NCBI GenBank assembly: GCA_033782935.1
Contig: JAWQEG010001348.1
Coordinates: forward strand, 80,849 to 144,848
From: Petrolisthes cinctipes
Taxonomy: Eukaryota > Arthropoda > Malacostraca > Decapoda > Porcellanidae
Direction of reading: 5' to 3'
Length of the DNA stretch: 64,000 nt
Of the stretch, positions 12,801 to 27,800 are shown piece after piece. The notes under the pieces were generated by a model that was given only the letters and a program-made list of their open reading frames with translations, made no database searches and was not told the origin of the DNA. A program made the position numbers and the translations under genes. Every line of letters starts with the position of its first letter. Position 1 is the stretch's first letter.

Positions 12801-15800
12801 AAACACCAGAGTAGACATACAGCTGCAGCAACAAACCAAGCATATCCAATTTAAAGACAAGCTGGAAGACACCAACGTTGATTCCATCAAGAAGGCTCAG
12901 TACAGATCCAAAATTCTTGAAGACACGGCCAGGCTACAACTCCCAGAGTTCCATGGAAGCAAGGGCATTGGGGTTGATTCATCAACCCCCTGCCAGTCTC
13001 ATGTCCGACTGCCCCAGGACATGTATAGGACTGGTGGTGATACCTTGCAGACAGTGTGTCACCCAGGCAGTCGGCGATCTGAACTTCATACAGCAATTCA
13101 GTCTGATGGATCAGCATCTGCTGATGAGTTAGGGCAGAGATCACAAACACACTCGGGAACTGGTGATAGTAAGGGATTTTTAGGGGTTCCAAGCACTGAG
13201 CCTCCTACTGCAACTCCATCAGTTAGTTGTAGTGATAGGATGACTGGAAGGCCACCACAACACACAACCAAAAAACCCCAGCCCAGGATGGGGGTACTAG
13301 GGCAGGGAAGAGGAGGAGGCAAAGGCACTGAAACTACTGCCCTTTCTAATCAGTCTGGTCAGATATCATCAGGGATGGCCTTTGTAAAGGCTGTACCTAG
13401 AACACACACGTCTCAGACCCACAAGCTTTCATCACAAACCTCTTTCAAACACGCATCTGCTCCACACTCCTCACATGCTCCACACACTAACACATTTGTA
13501 CCAAACAGACATACCACTGCCACTGTTAAAGCACCACTGGAACCAGATGCTGTTTTTAGTATGAAACCCACAACTAAGGCAAAAGATAATCATCTAGAGC
13601 TTAAAGCAGCACCAAGAGAAACAAGACCTCTGCCAGTCAATACACCTGCCTCATCCCTATCAACAAGCGTGCCAACTGGTTTACATTCACTTGGAATGGG
13701 AAGGGAATCTGCAGGAACAGCGACCATGCAATCCTCAGTCCCCACTTCAGCACTTAGGCAACATCATTCGCATGAAAATGTTTCAAGGACCACTAGCAGC
13801 TTGGCAGGTTGGTCAATGCATATTAACATTTCTCTACATTCTCTGTTCTTCTCTTGATTACAGTATAAGTGGTGAGTAATGATTGATTCAGTAATTTGTT
13901 ATACATGTATGTGGGTGAGAGTGCACATGTATGATCATATCTGTGCAAGTGTGTGTGTGTGATGTTGAGGTGTCTTGGATAATACTGTACAGTATTGTAA
14001 TATATGTTGCAGATGTGTGTGTACCAGAACAAGTGTCACTGGGACAGATGTGTGTGCTGGGCATGGCTACCTACACCACCTTCACCCTCCATAACCCACA
14101 TCCACGCTGGACACACTTTTCACTCAGACTACTTAAGGTCAGCCACTAGCTTTCGTACTAGTACTGTACTGGAATATTGTCAGTTTGAATCAGTTCATGT
14201 ACAGTTGCTCAACCTTTGCCAGTTAAGTGTATCATTGCCTGTAAGGATTACAGACATGGGGTAATAGTTATATGTAATTATTATAATACTAGACTATTAC
14301 AATAGTAATAGATAAAATAATCATAGCTGTAATAGTAATAGAATGCAAAGTAATAGATAATTGTATATTGCTTTCCTATTATAGAGTCAAACACTAATTT
14401 TAAATAACTTAGTTTTCAAGTTTCAAACTAAAAATTATATATGCATTGTCAGCCTACTGTTAATGAAAAAGAAATGCTATGTAGCAACCGCACCTCCCTC
14501 AGCAACAGTAAATGACAGGGCTATCAAGCATCTGTATCTCCCATAACAAAAATGACCAACTTCAGTAAAAATTATGATTATCATGTTTAATATTAAAACT
14601 ACCATTATCACAAATAATATATAATAGTAATGGATAACCAAGTAATAGTAATATAATAGAAAAATATTAAGAGTAACAGTAATAAAAACCTTGTAATAGA
14701 CCCCATGTCTGGACTAAGGAAACATCACTGAAAACTATTTTTCTTTGTTCTTTTGTTCGATGACTGGTGACACAGGAGAGTGTAGATGGTGCGGTCAGAG
14801 GTGTGTCTGCACTTCTCTTCAGGCCTTCATACTTCCTAGAGCCTGGGGGAACTTGTGAGGCTAAACTTGGAGTGTGTGGACAGTTCAAAGGCCATCTAGA
14901 AGCCACAGTAGAGGTCCGTCTCACTGATCTGGTTAAGGGAGATAGCAGTGGTGGTCCATGTGAAGTAGTGACCATTTCTCACCTAGGCAATGGATCATCA
15001 TCCCACTTTCTCACTGTCTCAGCCATCATCTCCGAACCTGAAGTGAGTTCATAAATTTGGTTACTTTTTCACTTAAGGGAGATTAATGACATTGGTGTAT
15101 AGAATAAAAGCCAGAATGTTTTCTCTGCTCTGGTCAAGAATGAGTGATGAGTCAGGCATTCTACTATATCATTCTACAAGTAGTGATAAGTTGTGATTAT
15201 AGATAGGTTCCTAACCTGGTGGAGTAGATTACTGAGACTTTACTTTATAATATGTTACAGGTGAAAGTGAAATGTGAATCTGATGGTAATGATAGAGAGA
15301 GCATACTGGATTTTGGTGTGGTAGCAGAGGGATGTGTTGTGTCCCGACAAGTTACCCTCACTAATCAGTCACCACAGACCCTACCAGTCATACTACATCT
15401 TCAACAGGTATGAACAAATTGCGGTATGTCATGCCACCCACCAACTTGATCATCATCATCCCTTTTTTCAAGGGATGGAACTCAACAACCAAGGATAGAA
15501 AAATGAAATCAGAAGGTTGCCAGCCCTATCATCAACTCCTTTTGTTAGATCTCTTCCACTCCTACTTGTTTTGTAAAAGTTCTTTTGCTACACCTTTCTC
15601 TTGTTTCACTTTAAGTAGGTATACTATGCCACTCACCAACCTACTTTAAATGTTGTTTACTCTTAGATTTTGGTAAGTACATCATGCCATCCAAGTACAG
15701 TACCTTAACTCCTTATGTATTTTAGGTTGCAGTGACATCACCCATTTTCTACTGGGACACTCACAAGAACAGCAGTGGGCAGACTGTATCTCTCACCTGC

Positions 15801-18800
15801 CTGGCCTGTGAACTTCCTACCCCAGCTGATATAGACTCCCAGCCAGCACCAGTCACTGTCACAATTACTTTTAAGGCTCCTCATCTTGACAATGTTGAGG
15901 GTAAGGCATCAACCCACTTAAAACTTAAGATACCATTTCAGGGTTTGTGACCTCCATATACTGTATCACTTAATACCACTGCAATTTTGGAAGTTTGATA
16001 GCAAGTTATTTACCAGCAATCAAGGTACATTTTTAATTCATGAATTTGAGCCCACCAAGGACAGATAAAAGTGGAGTTTACATGAAGCATGCTTATTTAT
16101 TATGGAAATGTAGAAGTACTGTGTTGATTAAACAGATATGACTGCTTACAGTGGATGAGAGTGGGGTGGTGGAAGTGAGGAGTACAATGCAAGTGGAGAT
16201 GGATGTACCAGACCAATCTAAGATCATCATCTCTTCATTTCCCATCAAGGTTAGTCTCTTTTCTGATGGCTTAAGTATACTCAGTTGGGCGTCATATGAT
16301 ATAAAGAATTACAAGTGACATCCAGTTTCCTGAAAAATAGTATCCTAAAAATGGTTCTGGTTTGGTGGTGTCTTTGTCATAGGCAGCCCAAGGAGCATTA
16401 ACAACATCTTAAAATAGTTTTCTTTTTTATGAGTTACCTTGATATCCATTTTGTGTAAGCAGGGATGACCATTTAGCACTGATCCACAATGCTGATCCTA
16501 TACTACATTACTCAGAAGTTTTCTAGTTGAAATGTGCCTAGAGTTGCAGCAAGTGTAAAAACATCAGAGCTATAATTTCATTAAGTAAGTCTGTCCATTA
16601 TTTTCATCATATATGTATTGAAAATTTTCCTATTCCTCTAAGTAAGCACATGTATCCATCAGGCTTCTATAGGTGAGGTATGTTTGGAATCGCAACGAGT
16701 ATGTGAACCACTGACCCTAGAGGCTGCATCAGACACCTCACCCCAGACCTCTATTACCCTCAAGAGTTCATCCACATTCCCCCTACGTGTGTCTCTAGCA
16801 GTGAGGGAGCACAAGGATGTGTTCTCGGTACACCCAGCTGCTCTGGTCATACAGCCACACTCATATGTCTCTCCAGCTATCATCTTCTCCCCACATGGCT
16901 GGGTTGGCAGGGTTGAGAGGTGAGTACCATGCTTTATGTACACTCACTCCAAAAAGTATCGGGCCACCTGGTCACGATGTGTCTGGAAGCGAACATTAAA
17001 GTCACATTGACAGCAGTATCGCTTGGGTTTGTAATCGTGACTGTGAGTTGCCACCATTCTCTCATCATCACACATTAAATATTGTTATTGCTGCGGTCGT
17101 GTGTGTTACATAAGGGTGTGAAAATATATGGATATTCTTTCATACGCATCACCACTAAGTTATTATGTATTCTCGCAAAGTAATGCATCTTAGATAACAT
17201 GACAGGCCAGAGGAATGAGTTGACAAATAGGGATTAAATTGTACTTGATTTCGTTTTACAGGTCTCAGTCGATCCGCTCTGAATAAACTATGAGTTATCA
17301 TGCCGCATTATTAAAATAACTCGTAGGTAATAGGCCAATGTCTGCCTCAGCTGATTAAATGAATAATGATATTCTAGCTTATCATGAGGTGATTATATAA
17401 AGCTTATCTTGAGATATGCTTTGAATCATATAGTGATTTGCAACGAACACGAATCAATACGAAAACGAATCAATATTTGCTTTAAAATAGAAGTCTTGGT
17501 GGTGATGGCAACACAAAGGATTCATAAGCACCATGGAGTGCTCACAGGCAACCCGAGGAGTCATCATCGCTCTTAACGACGTTATTCACTATATGGCATA
17601 TAAAACATAAACCTTAATTTTTCTCTGTTTTGGGGTATCATTGTTTTTCATGCAATTTAATCTAAAATATACAAATTTTGTATTCTACTACCATTAATAC
17701 GTTCTCGCTACATTAGCAGATAGGCAAGTATGGAGAGCAAATCATGCTCGTTCATAGACATATGCCAAAATCAGCAAGTGGCAACTCAGGGACATCTGAA
17801 CTGCAGGCGTACCAACAAAATGCAGGTGTCACAGTAAAGTAGCAGATTGATTCGTCACATTATTTCAATGTGGAAGTGGCCCGATACTTTATGGAGTGAG
17901 TGTAGCCTACATGCTCCTGCAGGTCTGTGTTATATAGTACCCAACCGTATGATGATGATAATTAGATAACACTGACTAATGAAGCAAAATTACTTGATAA
18001 GTGTGATACAGTCATATTAACACTTTGCAGCATTTGATTCACGCATCAAAATTCTTTTAAAATAAATAGTAAAAGTGGAACTGCAGGAAATTATTGTCTC
18101 CTCCAGATGTATTGCTTCCACCTCCCACTGAGAACCCCTGGGATATATATACTCTCTACAGCCTTAGGTGGCGGACAAGCCCTGCCTCTCTGGGAAATTC
18201 CTGGATGCTTCCGATTGGCAGATGATGGGATGGGGACGTTTCGAGTCCATTTGGTGACACACACACACACACACACACATACGTCGCATAGCGGTCCGTT
18301 AATCTCAGTGACCTGTAGCTAACACCTCCCTTCTTCTCCCCTCCACCTCTCTCTCTCTCTCTCTCGTGTTCACAATCCATCCACAACCCATTCTTTACCA
18401 TGTTCTATAATCTAATGATATTTTATCCCACATAAAAGTAAGTGGAATAGAGACCTGTAATTCTGGGCTGTAAACTTGAAAAGTAGGAGAAACAAATGGA
18501 ATCAAATTTACACATTTTATTTTTTAAGGCTACTCTATTGACTCTTTACATAAATTTAATCTTATAGAAGTACTTTTGCCACAGTTAACAATATAATGCA
18601 TAAAATTATGCATATACTCTTTACGTACACTACCGTACTCGTTCATCCTCTTCACTCTCCGAGTCAGCGAGAGAAATAACGAAATTCTCGTACAGATGAT
18701 TCACAGCAGCGTCTTTATGGAAATATTCATTTTCAATTTTTTCCGTATGACTTATACCCCTCTGCCAATTTTCGGCAGTTATATTTTCAAATGCTTGTTT

Positions 18801-21800
18801 TGTTAGCTCCTCCACCCTACTCATTGTTTAACCTGCATTTGAAAAATGCTGTCTCACATATTGCTTAACTTGTGCCCAGATAAGTTCAATGGGATTGAGA
18901 TGACTATGGTAAGGGGGGAGTCTCAAAACTTTGTGTCCATGGCTGTGTTCTAATTCGTCAATTTGATACATTTGCTTATTTTTATTGGCTTTCACAATGA
19001 GGAGCAATTCAGGTTTTGTGTGAGATGAATCGTGGGGAATGTTGTATTCTTCTAGCCACTTTAGTATATCACATTTTTTCGAACTCATATTTGGTGCCTT
19101 ATTCAGTACTTTCGAGTGATTGTTAGTCCATGATTGTTAGTGATCCTGGTGGGATACCAGGAAGTAGCTTATTTTGGAACCATTTGTGTAAACATCGAGT
19201 CATGATAATCCCCCTTATTTCCTTTCTTTGATTAAAAGAGTAACAAATCTCCTGGCACAAATCCATTAGCACCACTAGCGTGAACTATGATGAAACGTGC
19301 TCCTTTGCCACTCTTTAACTTTGGACCAACTTTTCCTTCGCTTGTAGTCCAACACTTCTTCACTGATTCGTTTTGGTTTACCCACATTTCGTCAAAATAC
19401 ACTTCATATGGTGGGTTGGTGGAGTTCCTGTTTTCATTTTAAATTCTTAAATATTTGCAATGGGCAGCAACAATGTCATCCCTTTCCATGAGAATATGCC
19501 TGCCACTATCAATTACCTTAAAAGTTAACCCAATTTTGTAGAGCAATTTCTGAAGAGATGATTTGCCTCCACAAAAATTAACTGGGGGTTCTTTCACTTT
19601 CTCCAGTATTTTGCAGGGTGTTGGAATTTCCTCTCTCTCGTAAAAAGCTGTGATTTCATTTCTTATACAGTTTTCGTCAAATGAATCTATATTGTCCATA
19701 ACAAGTGCACTTCTTTTTTGCTTAGCAGATGGCGATCTCACTCCACCTTCTTTCTCTTCCTTTTTAATCCATTGCAAAGTGCGGGCCGATATACTGTACC
19801 AGTAGCGGCTACTGTCTCTGCCTCAAGGTCAGCTTCACACATCAGTGGAATTCACATCCGGAGATACTGATATACTTGCAACACCATGCCTCGTGTCTGG
19901 CTGTTGTTTGGCGAAGTTGCTGCTTCACCTTGAAGTTCACGTAGCCTTATTGGAGACTACTGATTTTCCTCCTCCTGCAATGATGATAACTATGATGAGA
20001 ATAATTATTTAAATACTGAGATTATCAAGTCTGATTCCAATGAATTAGAAGTATGAAATTTTTTAATAAGCTAGTAATAATGATAATTATAATAATATAA
20101 AATGAAATTACTGGTAGTAATGAAAATATTAATAAAAATGATAATAATAATAAAAATATATACGATGATGCTGCTGCTGATGAAAATAGCATCAACAATA
20201 ACATCGACAGTGTACAATAGATAAATTCAATTCTTACCATGACATATGCAAGAAAATAAATAAACTATTTTAAGTAAAAGTTATGAACACATTATTACCC
20301 TTCATTATCTTAGTAATGATGAAATTTATCCTTGAAAACAGTTTAAATATTGGTGGTGTGCCGCAAACATTTTTGTGCCGTGAGATGAAAAAGGTTGAAA
20401 AACACTACTCCAGCCAATCAGAGAAGCGAAAGAGTACTTGACCTGCCTACCGCATCTGTCCGCCACCCAAGGCTGGACAGAGTATAGTTTTGCTTATGAC
20501 TTCAATGGGGCTCCCATTCAGTTTCTGATAATAATAATACATGTAGTCTGCTTTGACTGCCTTTAATTAATTATTAGACAGCATGATTATATCTGACCAA
20601 TAAATGTATCTGGTAAGTCCAAACATGATTATGGGTCAATTGAAATAGTTTCTTACCTCTAAATAATACAGTAAATTATATTTTTATCTTAGGCTATTTT
20701 GTGACAGCAACAGGTAAATTTTGTCTGTGTAAACACTAAACGGTTCAAACGCCTTGTAGTTTCATCACCATTGGCCATTGTTGTTATTGTTGGATTATAG
20801 GGGTGTGATGTTCTGGACTATGCAATTCATTTAGATAGATAGATGCTCCATGTACTGTATATCACAAGCACCCGACCTCTACTCTAAACACATTCTCAAA
20901 AAGCCATTTGCCAACATCTAAAATAATTATATAACTCAAACCCTCTAAGTTGAGAGGTATAATCCTACATTAGCCTGTCAGAGACTGACCGACTAACTGA
21001 GGGCTGTGTTCTTGTTTCACAACACTGTAATAAGAAATTTGTTTTTATGTCATCAGCTACCTTGTGATCCGAATTGAGCCGGAAGGAATGGATTTTGAGA
21101 TTTCTATCGCTGGAGTGTCCTACCATACCCAGCCCCATCTCCCGCCTCCACAGCCAGCAGGACACCCACACTTAGGAAAGACACCCATGGAAACTGCAGC
21201 ATCCTTCAGTCACCATGCAGCTCTGGCCAAATGCAACAGCGAGCCGGTAAAATGGGTGATGTATAATGTATGCTCTCTACTAATATTATTTTTACATAAC
21301 CCTGCTGCTGACAAATATTAAAACAAATTTGTGTTCAAAAAGCATAAAATATGATAGTTAATCTTTAGACACTCTAATGGTGTCCTGAGCACCTCCTTTA
21401 TACATATGCAGATATCTGAAGCCAGTCCATCAAAAACCAACTCGTAGGAAGAAAATTAATTTGCATAGTAATTTTCCTTTGAATCATTACAGGTAAGAGT
21501 TTAAAGCTCACTATCCCAATCACTTCTCTGTCCAAATGGCACATATCAGATAATTTAGTTAATATATCTATAGAATACAATTACCCTCTGCAGATGGAGG
21601 ACACTCCTGCACGAGTATTGGAAAGCACCAAGTCACGGTTGGTGTTTGGGACAGTGGCAGTGGGAGGCAGCAGTGGCCAGAAGCTTGTCCTTCGCAACAC
21701 CTCCACTTCACATAAGCTCTCCCTCTCCCTCACCATTCTTGGCAGTGAGGACTTTCAGGTAAACAAACACTCAGAAGATGGATATGGTACAGTAGATCAT

Positions 21801-24800
21801 TGATGTATCACAAGCTTATTCTTTTATTTATCCATCTGTCCATAGTGTTGACACCTCACTCTCACCTAGGAGCACCTCAATTTGGAAATGGCCATGGCAG
21901 AAGCCACATTAATATAGCATATGTCTCTTTCCTACCCGATTGAAACCAAATACTTGGGGTAAAATGCTCTCCCCAGAAGAGGTTTTGTGTACTGTTATAT
22001 AATGTGAAAAAAGATATTCTAAAGTGATACACACCTGGTATAGGTAATTATTTCCATTAATATGTATGTTGTGTAGCTGAGGCTTACTTAATACCCCAGC
22101 CAGTTGTAGGAGACAGCAACCAAAACTTGGAACAAAAAGATGCTTCCAATTAATTATGTGAATCTTCCTATATCATGACATTAGTACCTTTGTGAGTTTT
22201 GTCTGTATGTCACATTCTCCATCATTTGTTTCTCCAGATGCAAGGATCTCGTCAGAGCCGGCTGGAAGTGGTATTGGAGCCATGTCAGGAGCTGCCTCTC
22301 ACTGTTACTCTCAGACCCAGTGATGTCCAGCCTCTCTCAGCCACCCTTGTCTGTAAATACCGATCCATTACCAACCCCTTCAAGTGTAGGGTGAGTACTA
22401 TAACTAGTGTATGCCAACACCTGCCACAACCTCACAAACATGCATAACAACACAAAGAGAGAGCTAGCCAATTTTTTGGGAGGAAGAGTAGCCCATGTTA
22501 CATTTGCTGGTCAGTCATCTAACATTAGGAGTTTCACCAACTGTGTCCCCAAGGATCTGTATTGTCACCCACTCTTTTCAATTTATACATGCATGACCTA
22601 CCAACACCCCAGACACCACAAATACACATAGCTTCTTACGCAGCTGACATAACACTCGCATGTACACACAAAAATGCAGACACAACCACTCACATCCTCC
22701 AACCCTACCTCAACACACTTAATGCATGGTTCACCACAGACTTAAAATAGCACCCACCAAGTTAATTGTCATCCTTCTCACCTACTGGAACACTGAACAC
22801 CGCTACACACCTACCCCCCCCCCCTCCACACATACACAAACAAAATACTTGGCATAACATACAACACATCCATTTCATTCAAACAACATATCACAATCAT
22901 CAAAAATAAATGCATGCAAAGAAATAATTAATGCCCTCAGATTACTTGTCAGCACAACATTTGGACACAACAAAGTATCCACAACTACAGTGTACAAACA
23001 ATATATCCGATCAGTGATGGATTATGCAAGCCCTGCCTGGGCCTCAAACCTTACTGAGACTCATCTGAACACCCTTCAGACCATAAAAAATAGAGCTCTA
23101 AATATAATCACAGGCTGCACAGCTACCACACCTACTGACCACCTTCATGAAACCAAAGTCTTCAAGATCAAGGACCACCTTGACATCAAGAGGCAGACGA
23201 CGGCTGTAATGGGAACCAAGGGTATTCTCGCCGTGTGCCCAGTGATGCCGACGGCAACCGTCAAAAGATAAATAATTTCATCTTTTGACAGAGAGACGGT
23301 GGCAATGTTGACCACTGTTCAGGGTGTTGGATATCTTGGATATTATGAAAATATGAATTTTTAAGCATTTGTTGACAGAAAAAGAAATGAGATCATATTA
23401 GAGAAATAAATATTTAAATGTATTTGCATAAAATGTGTGCATTCATGTGATGTGAAAACTTTTGTTCAATGAATCTGGAAATGTAACAACACCGCACATC
23501 TAGGCTGCGCAGCTCATGGTGCACCGACAAGATTCCTAAACGTCCTGGCTTGTTTTTCTATGCAAGGACCAACTAGCTACAGAAATTCCTCGAAAGTGTC
23601 TGGGGTCATGTGGTATGCACCATGGTAGCTCTTCACATCAGCCCTCTTCTCTGTTTCCATGAGAATCCTGTGTTCTGGCAGAGGTCTCTCCAGCAGCAGC
23701 TGGCGTGACCATATTCTCCGCCTCCTCCTTTCTCTTGATGGCCTATGCCGCCTAGCTGAGCAGTCTTCTGCTTCATCAAAAATCAGTAGAGCAGTAATGA
23801 TGAAGAGATAATTGATGTTCATCTTGTTTTGGTGTGGGACTGATGATGGGCTGTTGTCACATCGTCGCCCTTGTGACGGAGCTCATCTCCTCCGAAGCGA
23901 TTGGCCGTTGTGTTTGTGACGTCGCTGACTGTGACGGGCTAGTGAGAATCCCGCCTTACACCCTGCCCACCTCAAACCAGTCTCCAGAAACATATCCATA
24001 TTCAAATCACTCCAATCCATCCAAACTGTCAAGAACAACACTCGGCTGCTTGCACAACCTCCTGATATCCACCCATCTGAATCCTCCCTGCACCGTGAGG
24101 ACAGAGTCCACCCGGCCCTTCTGACATATCAGAAGAAGCTGAATGGAGTCAATGTGGATGCCTATCTGAGATGCAACACAGCACCCCTTTCTATTAAACA
24201 CATTATAGAAGACTGCAATGCACACAACCACACTCCCCAATAACACAACATGCACTCTTTGAGGGCACTGTGGGAAAGCCCGGTTCAGGTCATGGCCTTC
24301 CTTAGGGGTTCGGGGGCTGCTCGGCCAGACAGCTTGAGGAACTTCAACTACTACTACTGTATTAGTTCTTAGCTGTAGTGCTTGTCTTCATCACATTGGC
24401 CTGTAAAATTGTAGTGGCTTACATTACTTTTCTATTTTGGACTTCAGGATCACTGTATCATCCAGGTTTCCATAATAACCTTCCCCAGTATTACCCTTGA
24501 TATTAACTTTATCATCCAACTGTTCGAGTGTTGACTGAAAGCTGAGTCTACTTCTACTACCTGCCCCTTCTGGGATTTGAAACATTGATATGTATAATGA
24601 CAGTAACAGATACCATGTAGCCCTGCAGCATAAAGATAAATTGAAAACTAAAGGAAATTTTTCTTGCTGATACAGTACCTTATTCATTAGAATGAAGCAT
24701 TTCTAGGCTACACACTTGTTCTGTCTTCATAGTTCTTCCTTTTAATATTGTGTTCCTTCCCCCAGATCCCATTGCAGGGGTACGGAGGACAAGGGAAACT

Positions 24801-27800
24801 GAGCATCCCAGACTATTGCCAGGACCTTCCCTGTTTTGTTCTACAGAGTCTCACTCCTGGCCTACCCTCCCTTGTCCGCACCCCCTTTGTCAACACTGGT
24901 TCTCGCACAATCTTTGTCAAAATACAGATCTTTACTGGTTAGTTGGTTGATGTTAGTGGGTTTTTATAAGTTCTTTATATGGTGCTGTAGCTGGTAAATT
25001 ATGTAGGTGTTAGCTTGCAATACAGTGCCTGTACTGACTTTTCATCTATTAGACAGAAATTGGCAAATATATCTCAATGAGTGATGTATCTCTTATGTAT
25101 AGTATTATTTGTTTAATAACCTTTCAGCCCAAAATTATTTCCATTATTTTGCATATAAATTACTTAGCCTAATGTATCATTATGGCTAAATATACAGTTT
25201 GAATTTGAAGAGTTAACATTTATCTGTGTGTTCCCACATCAGACAAAGAGTGCACAACCCTGGTGACACCCAGTGACATCTCAGTGCAACCCTCACGATT
25301 TGTGTTGGGTCCTGAAAAGGAGAGCCAGGATGTGTACCTGGTGGCTAATGGAACTCCCACTATACTGGCTCTGGCTCAGGGAACTCTGGGTTATATGCAT
25401 GTGATCACTGGCGACGAGATACTTAGGCAACGTTACAAGAGGTGAGATTGAGCCATCGTGTGTGCTGTGGTGGAAATGTAATTAGACAAGTTGAAAAAAT
25501 ACTTTTACTCATATTTATTTAAATATCTTTACTTTTCATACCAGCATTGGGATTATTCTGTTACTTTAAGAACCATGTACTACTGTATTGTAATATGATT
25601 GCAGTTTATTTTACAGTAAATTACAGTTCCAATACTTTTTTTGCCAACTGTACAATATTTATTAACTGAGAAGCTATCTACCTGGATGTTCAGTAATTAC
25701 CATGTCCATTACCTAAGTTAAACAACCTGGAATGAAAATGAAGTGTTTTGATGCAATATTTATAATTTTGGCCATTTAAATTACTCTGTAGCTATGAGTA
25801 CCACCTGTATGGTCATCACTCAGTCTGGAAATCTGTAGGGAGCCATCCACACTGTTTTCTTTGTTTTCATTTGATGATAATAACTTATTCAATTTCATAC
25901 ATTCTCTTCATAGCCATAGATTGTTATCAGAATACTGTAATACGAGGTAATTTCTCTTGTAAAATAGTTAAGCTCTGGCATAAAAAATGAGTGAGAAAAC
26001 AATAATCACTGTATGGCAATGCTGCATAGTACTATGTGATCACAGTATAATATTTGTTGTGGTACTAATTATAATTCTAAATTTTGGTGTTTTTATAAGG
26101 TATTATTGTAATTCCTTGTATTCTACCATATATCCTGTGATTTAATTAATTAGTTCATCTCCTAAAACATACATGAGTACATGAACCTGCCAAAACGGGT
26201 TATTATCATAATTATTCTAAGTATGAATAACTACAATACTGTATGCCAGAAATGAGATCCAAGAACTAATCTAATTTTCAAATTAAAAAACAATTGAAAT
26301 TTTATTCAATTAATGCTTTTCAAAAGTATTTTTTCATATTTTCATTTTCAAGAATAGTATCATTATGATCTTGTGTTTTCTGTAAGAAGTAAATATTGAA
26401 GTGGTAAAGACTTATTAACCAGTATTCTTAGAGCCTCCTGTTATACCCACTCCTTCATGGGATGTCACGGAGAGAATTAGATTATCATTTATGTTGTCTG
26501 ATGTGACCATTGGCTATTCTTTCAGACTGAAAAACAAGGAGGTGAAGGTGCGCCGTATGAATGACCCAACACTACTGGGTGTGGATTTGGTCACTAATTT
26601 CAGCAGGGAAGATGGAGCACTCAAAGATGAACCCGACACACTCCCACCACAGCCTGAGGATGCCATGGTCTTCCTCAACTCATGTCACAAAATGATTGTA
26701 AGTATACATTGTACAGTTGACCAAGTAGAAAGTAAAAAAAAAAAAAAAAAAAGAATGTATATGGCAATATCTTTCAGTTTTTGTAGTAAACCCTGGTATT
26801 TTTATCAATGAATCACTAAGCCTCCAGAGCCAATGTAAAGTGGAATGTGACTGACTAAAGATTTTGAGTGGTAGCCAGATGTGGTCATATACACTCATAT
26901 TTTACTTGCACTTTCTACTTGCTCAGCTGTAGGATACAAGCACATTTGGGGCATGGGGGAAGTGTGGCTAACTTGCTAGCCTGCTATCTTCCATGCTTTA
27001 GTGAGGTGGAAATAGATCAAACTGTATTTGACAAATAAAGCAAGTGCTTTGCTACTTGGTGTTTCAGTATATAATTAATTAAATTATATACCCACACTCC
27101 AGAGGGGGATTACAGAACATGTTGGGTGTTATGTTGAGTTGTGATTTATATTGGAGAGTTGTAAAAGACAAAAAGAAGTACAGTACTGTATAATCAGCCA
27201 CCAACAAGTCACCCATGTTTTGAGGTGTTGTTAGTGTGTAGATAGTTTAGTGACTAAATGAGTTTTCTTACATGTGTTCTCCTCCCAGTATCATAAGTGA
27301 ATCCTTTTCTGCATAACAAAAAAGACAATATGAACTATATTAATAAAACTGGAGTAATATGAGGTGTGTCTGACCAGATGGAGGTGTATGGAGAGAGGCA
27401 GGCTAATGCTGATGACTCCGATGCTGCCTTTGCTGTCCTTGACCCCGAGGACACTATGAGTTCCATGATCGACCTCAGTGTTGGTCTTGAGAGGTATGTG
27501 AATGTGTAGGACTTTCTTGCCTCGCCTCCTTCCAAATTTATAATTGTGACTGTAAAGCATCATCCTGCAGAGATATGGCAATACTTGTACTGTATTTACC
27601 TAGTTTTGATACCCCTTCTGTCTTGAGTCAATCCTTTCCAGCTCTGTAACTAACCATTCTTTCCCTGTCTATCCTTCAAAGCTCCTTATGCTTCCTCCTT
27701 TGGCTGCTCATGACCCTAAGTGTACACTTCCATTAGAATTTTCCTTCCAGTTGCCATCTTCCAAGCCCATGAAACTCTCAACTCTCCCCTTCCCCCACAT

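Larger units (their letters stand above)
18150..20484 (-). mobile_element. IS630/Tc1-mariner-type transposon with TIRs
   Basis: Left end 18150 and right end 20484 carry inverted repeats sharing TACTCT, CAGCCTT(A/G)GG and TGGCGGACA over about 30 bp, with weaker similarity further in (GCTTC and GATTGGC). TA flanks lie at 18148-18149 and 20485-20486. The roughly 2.3-kb interior encodes a broken transposase on the minus strand. CA and CT microsatellites lie inside at about 18258-18280 and 18347-18365. It occupies more than half of CEP192 intron 18. Confidence 0.82.
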
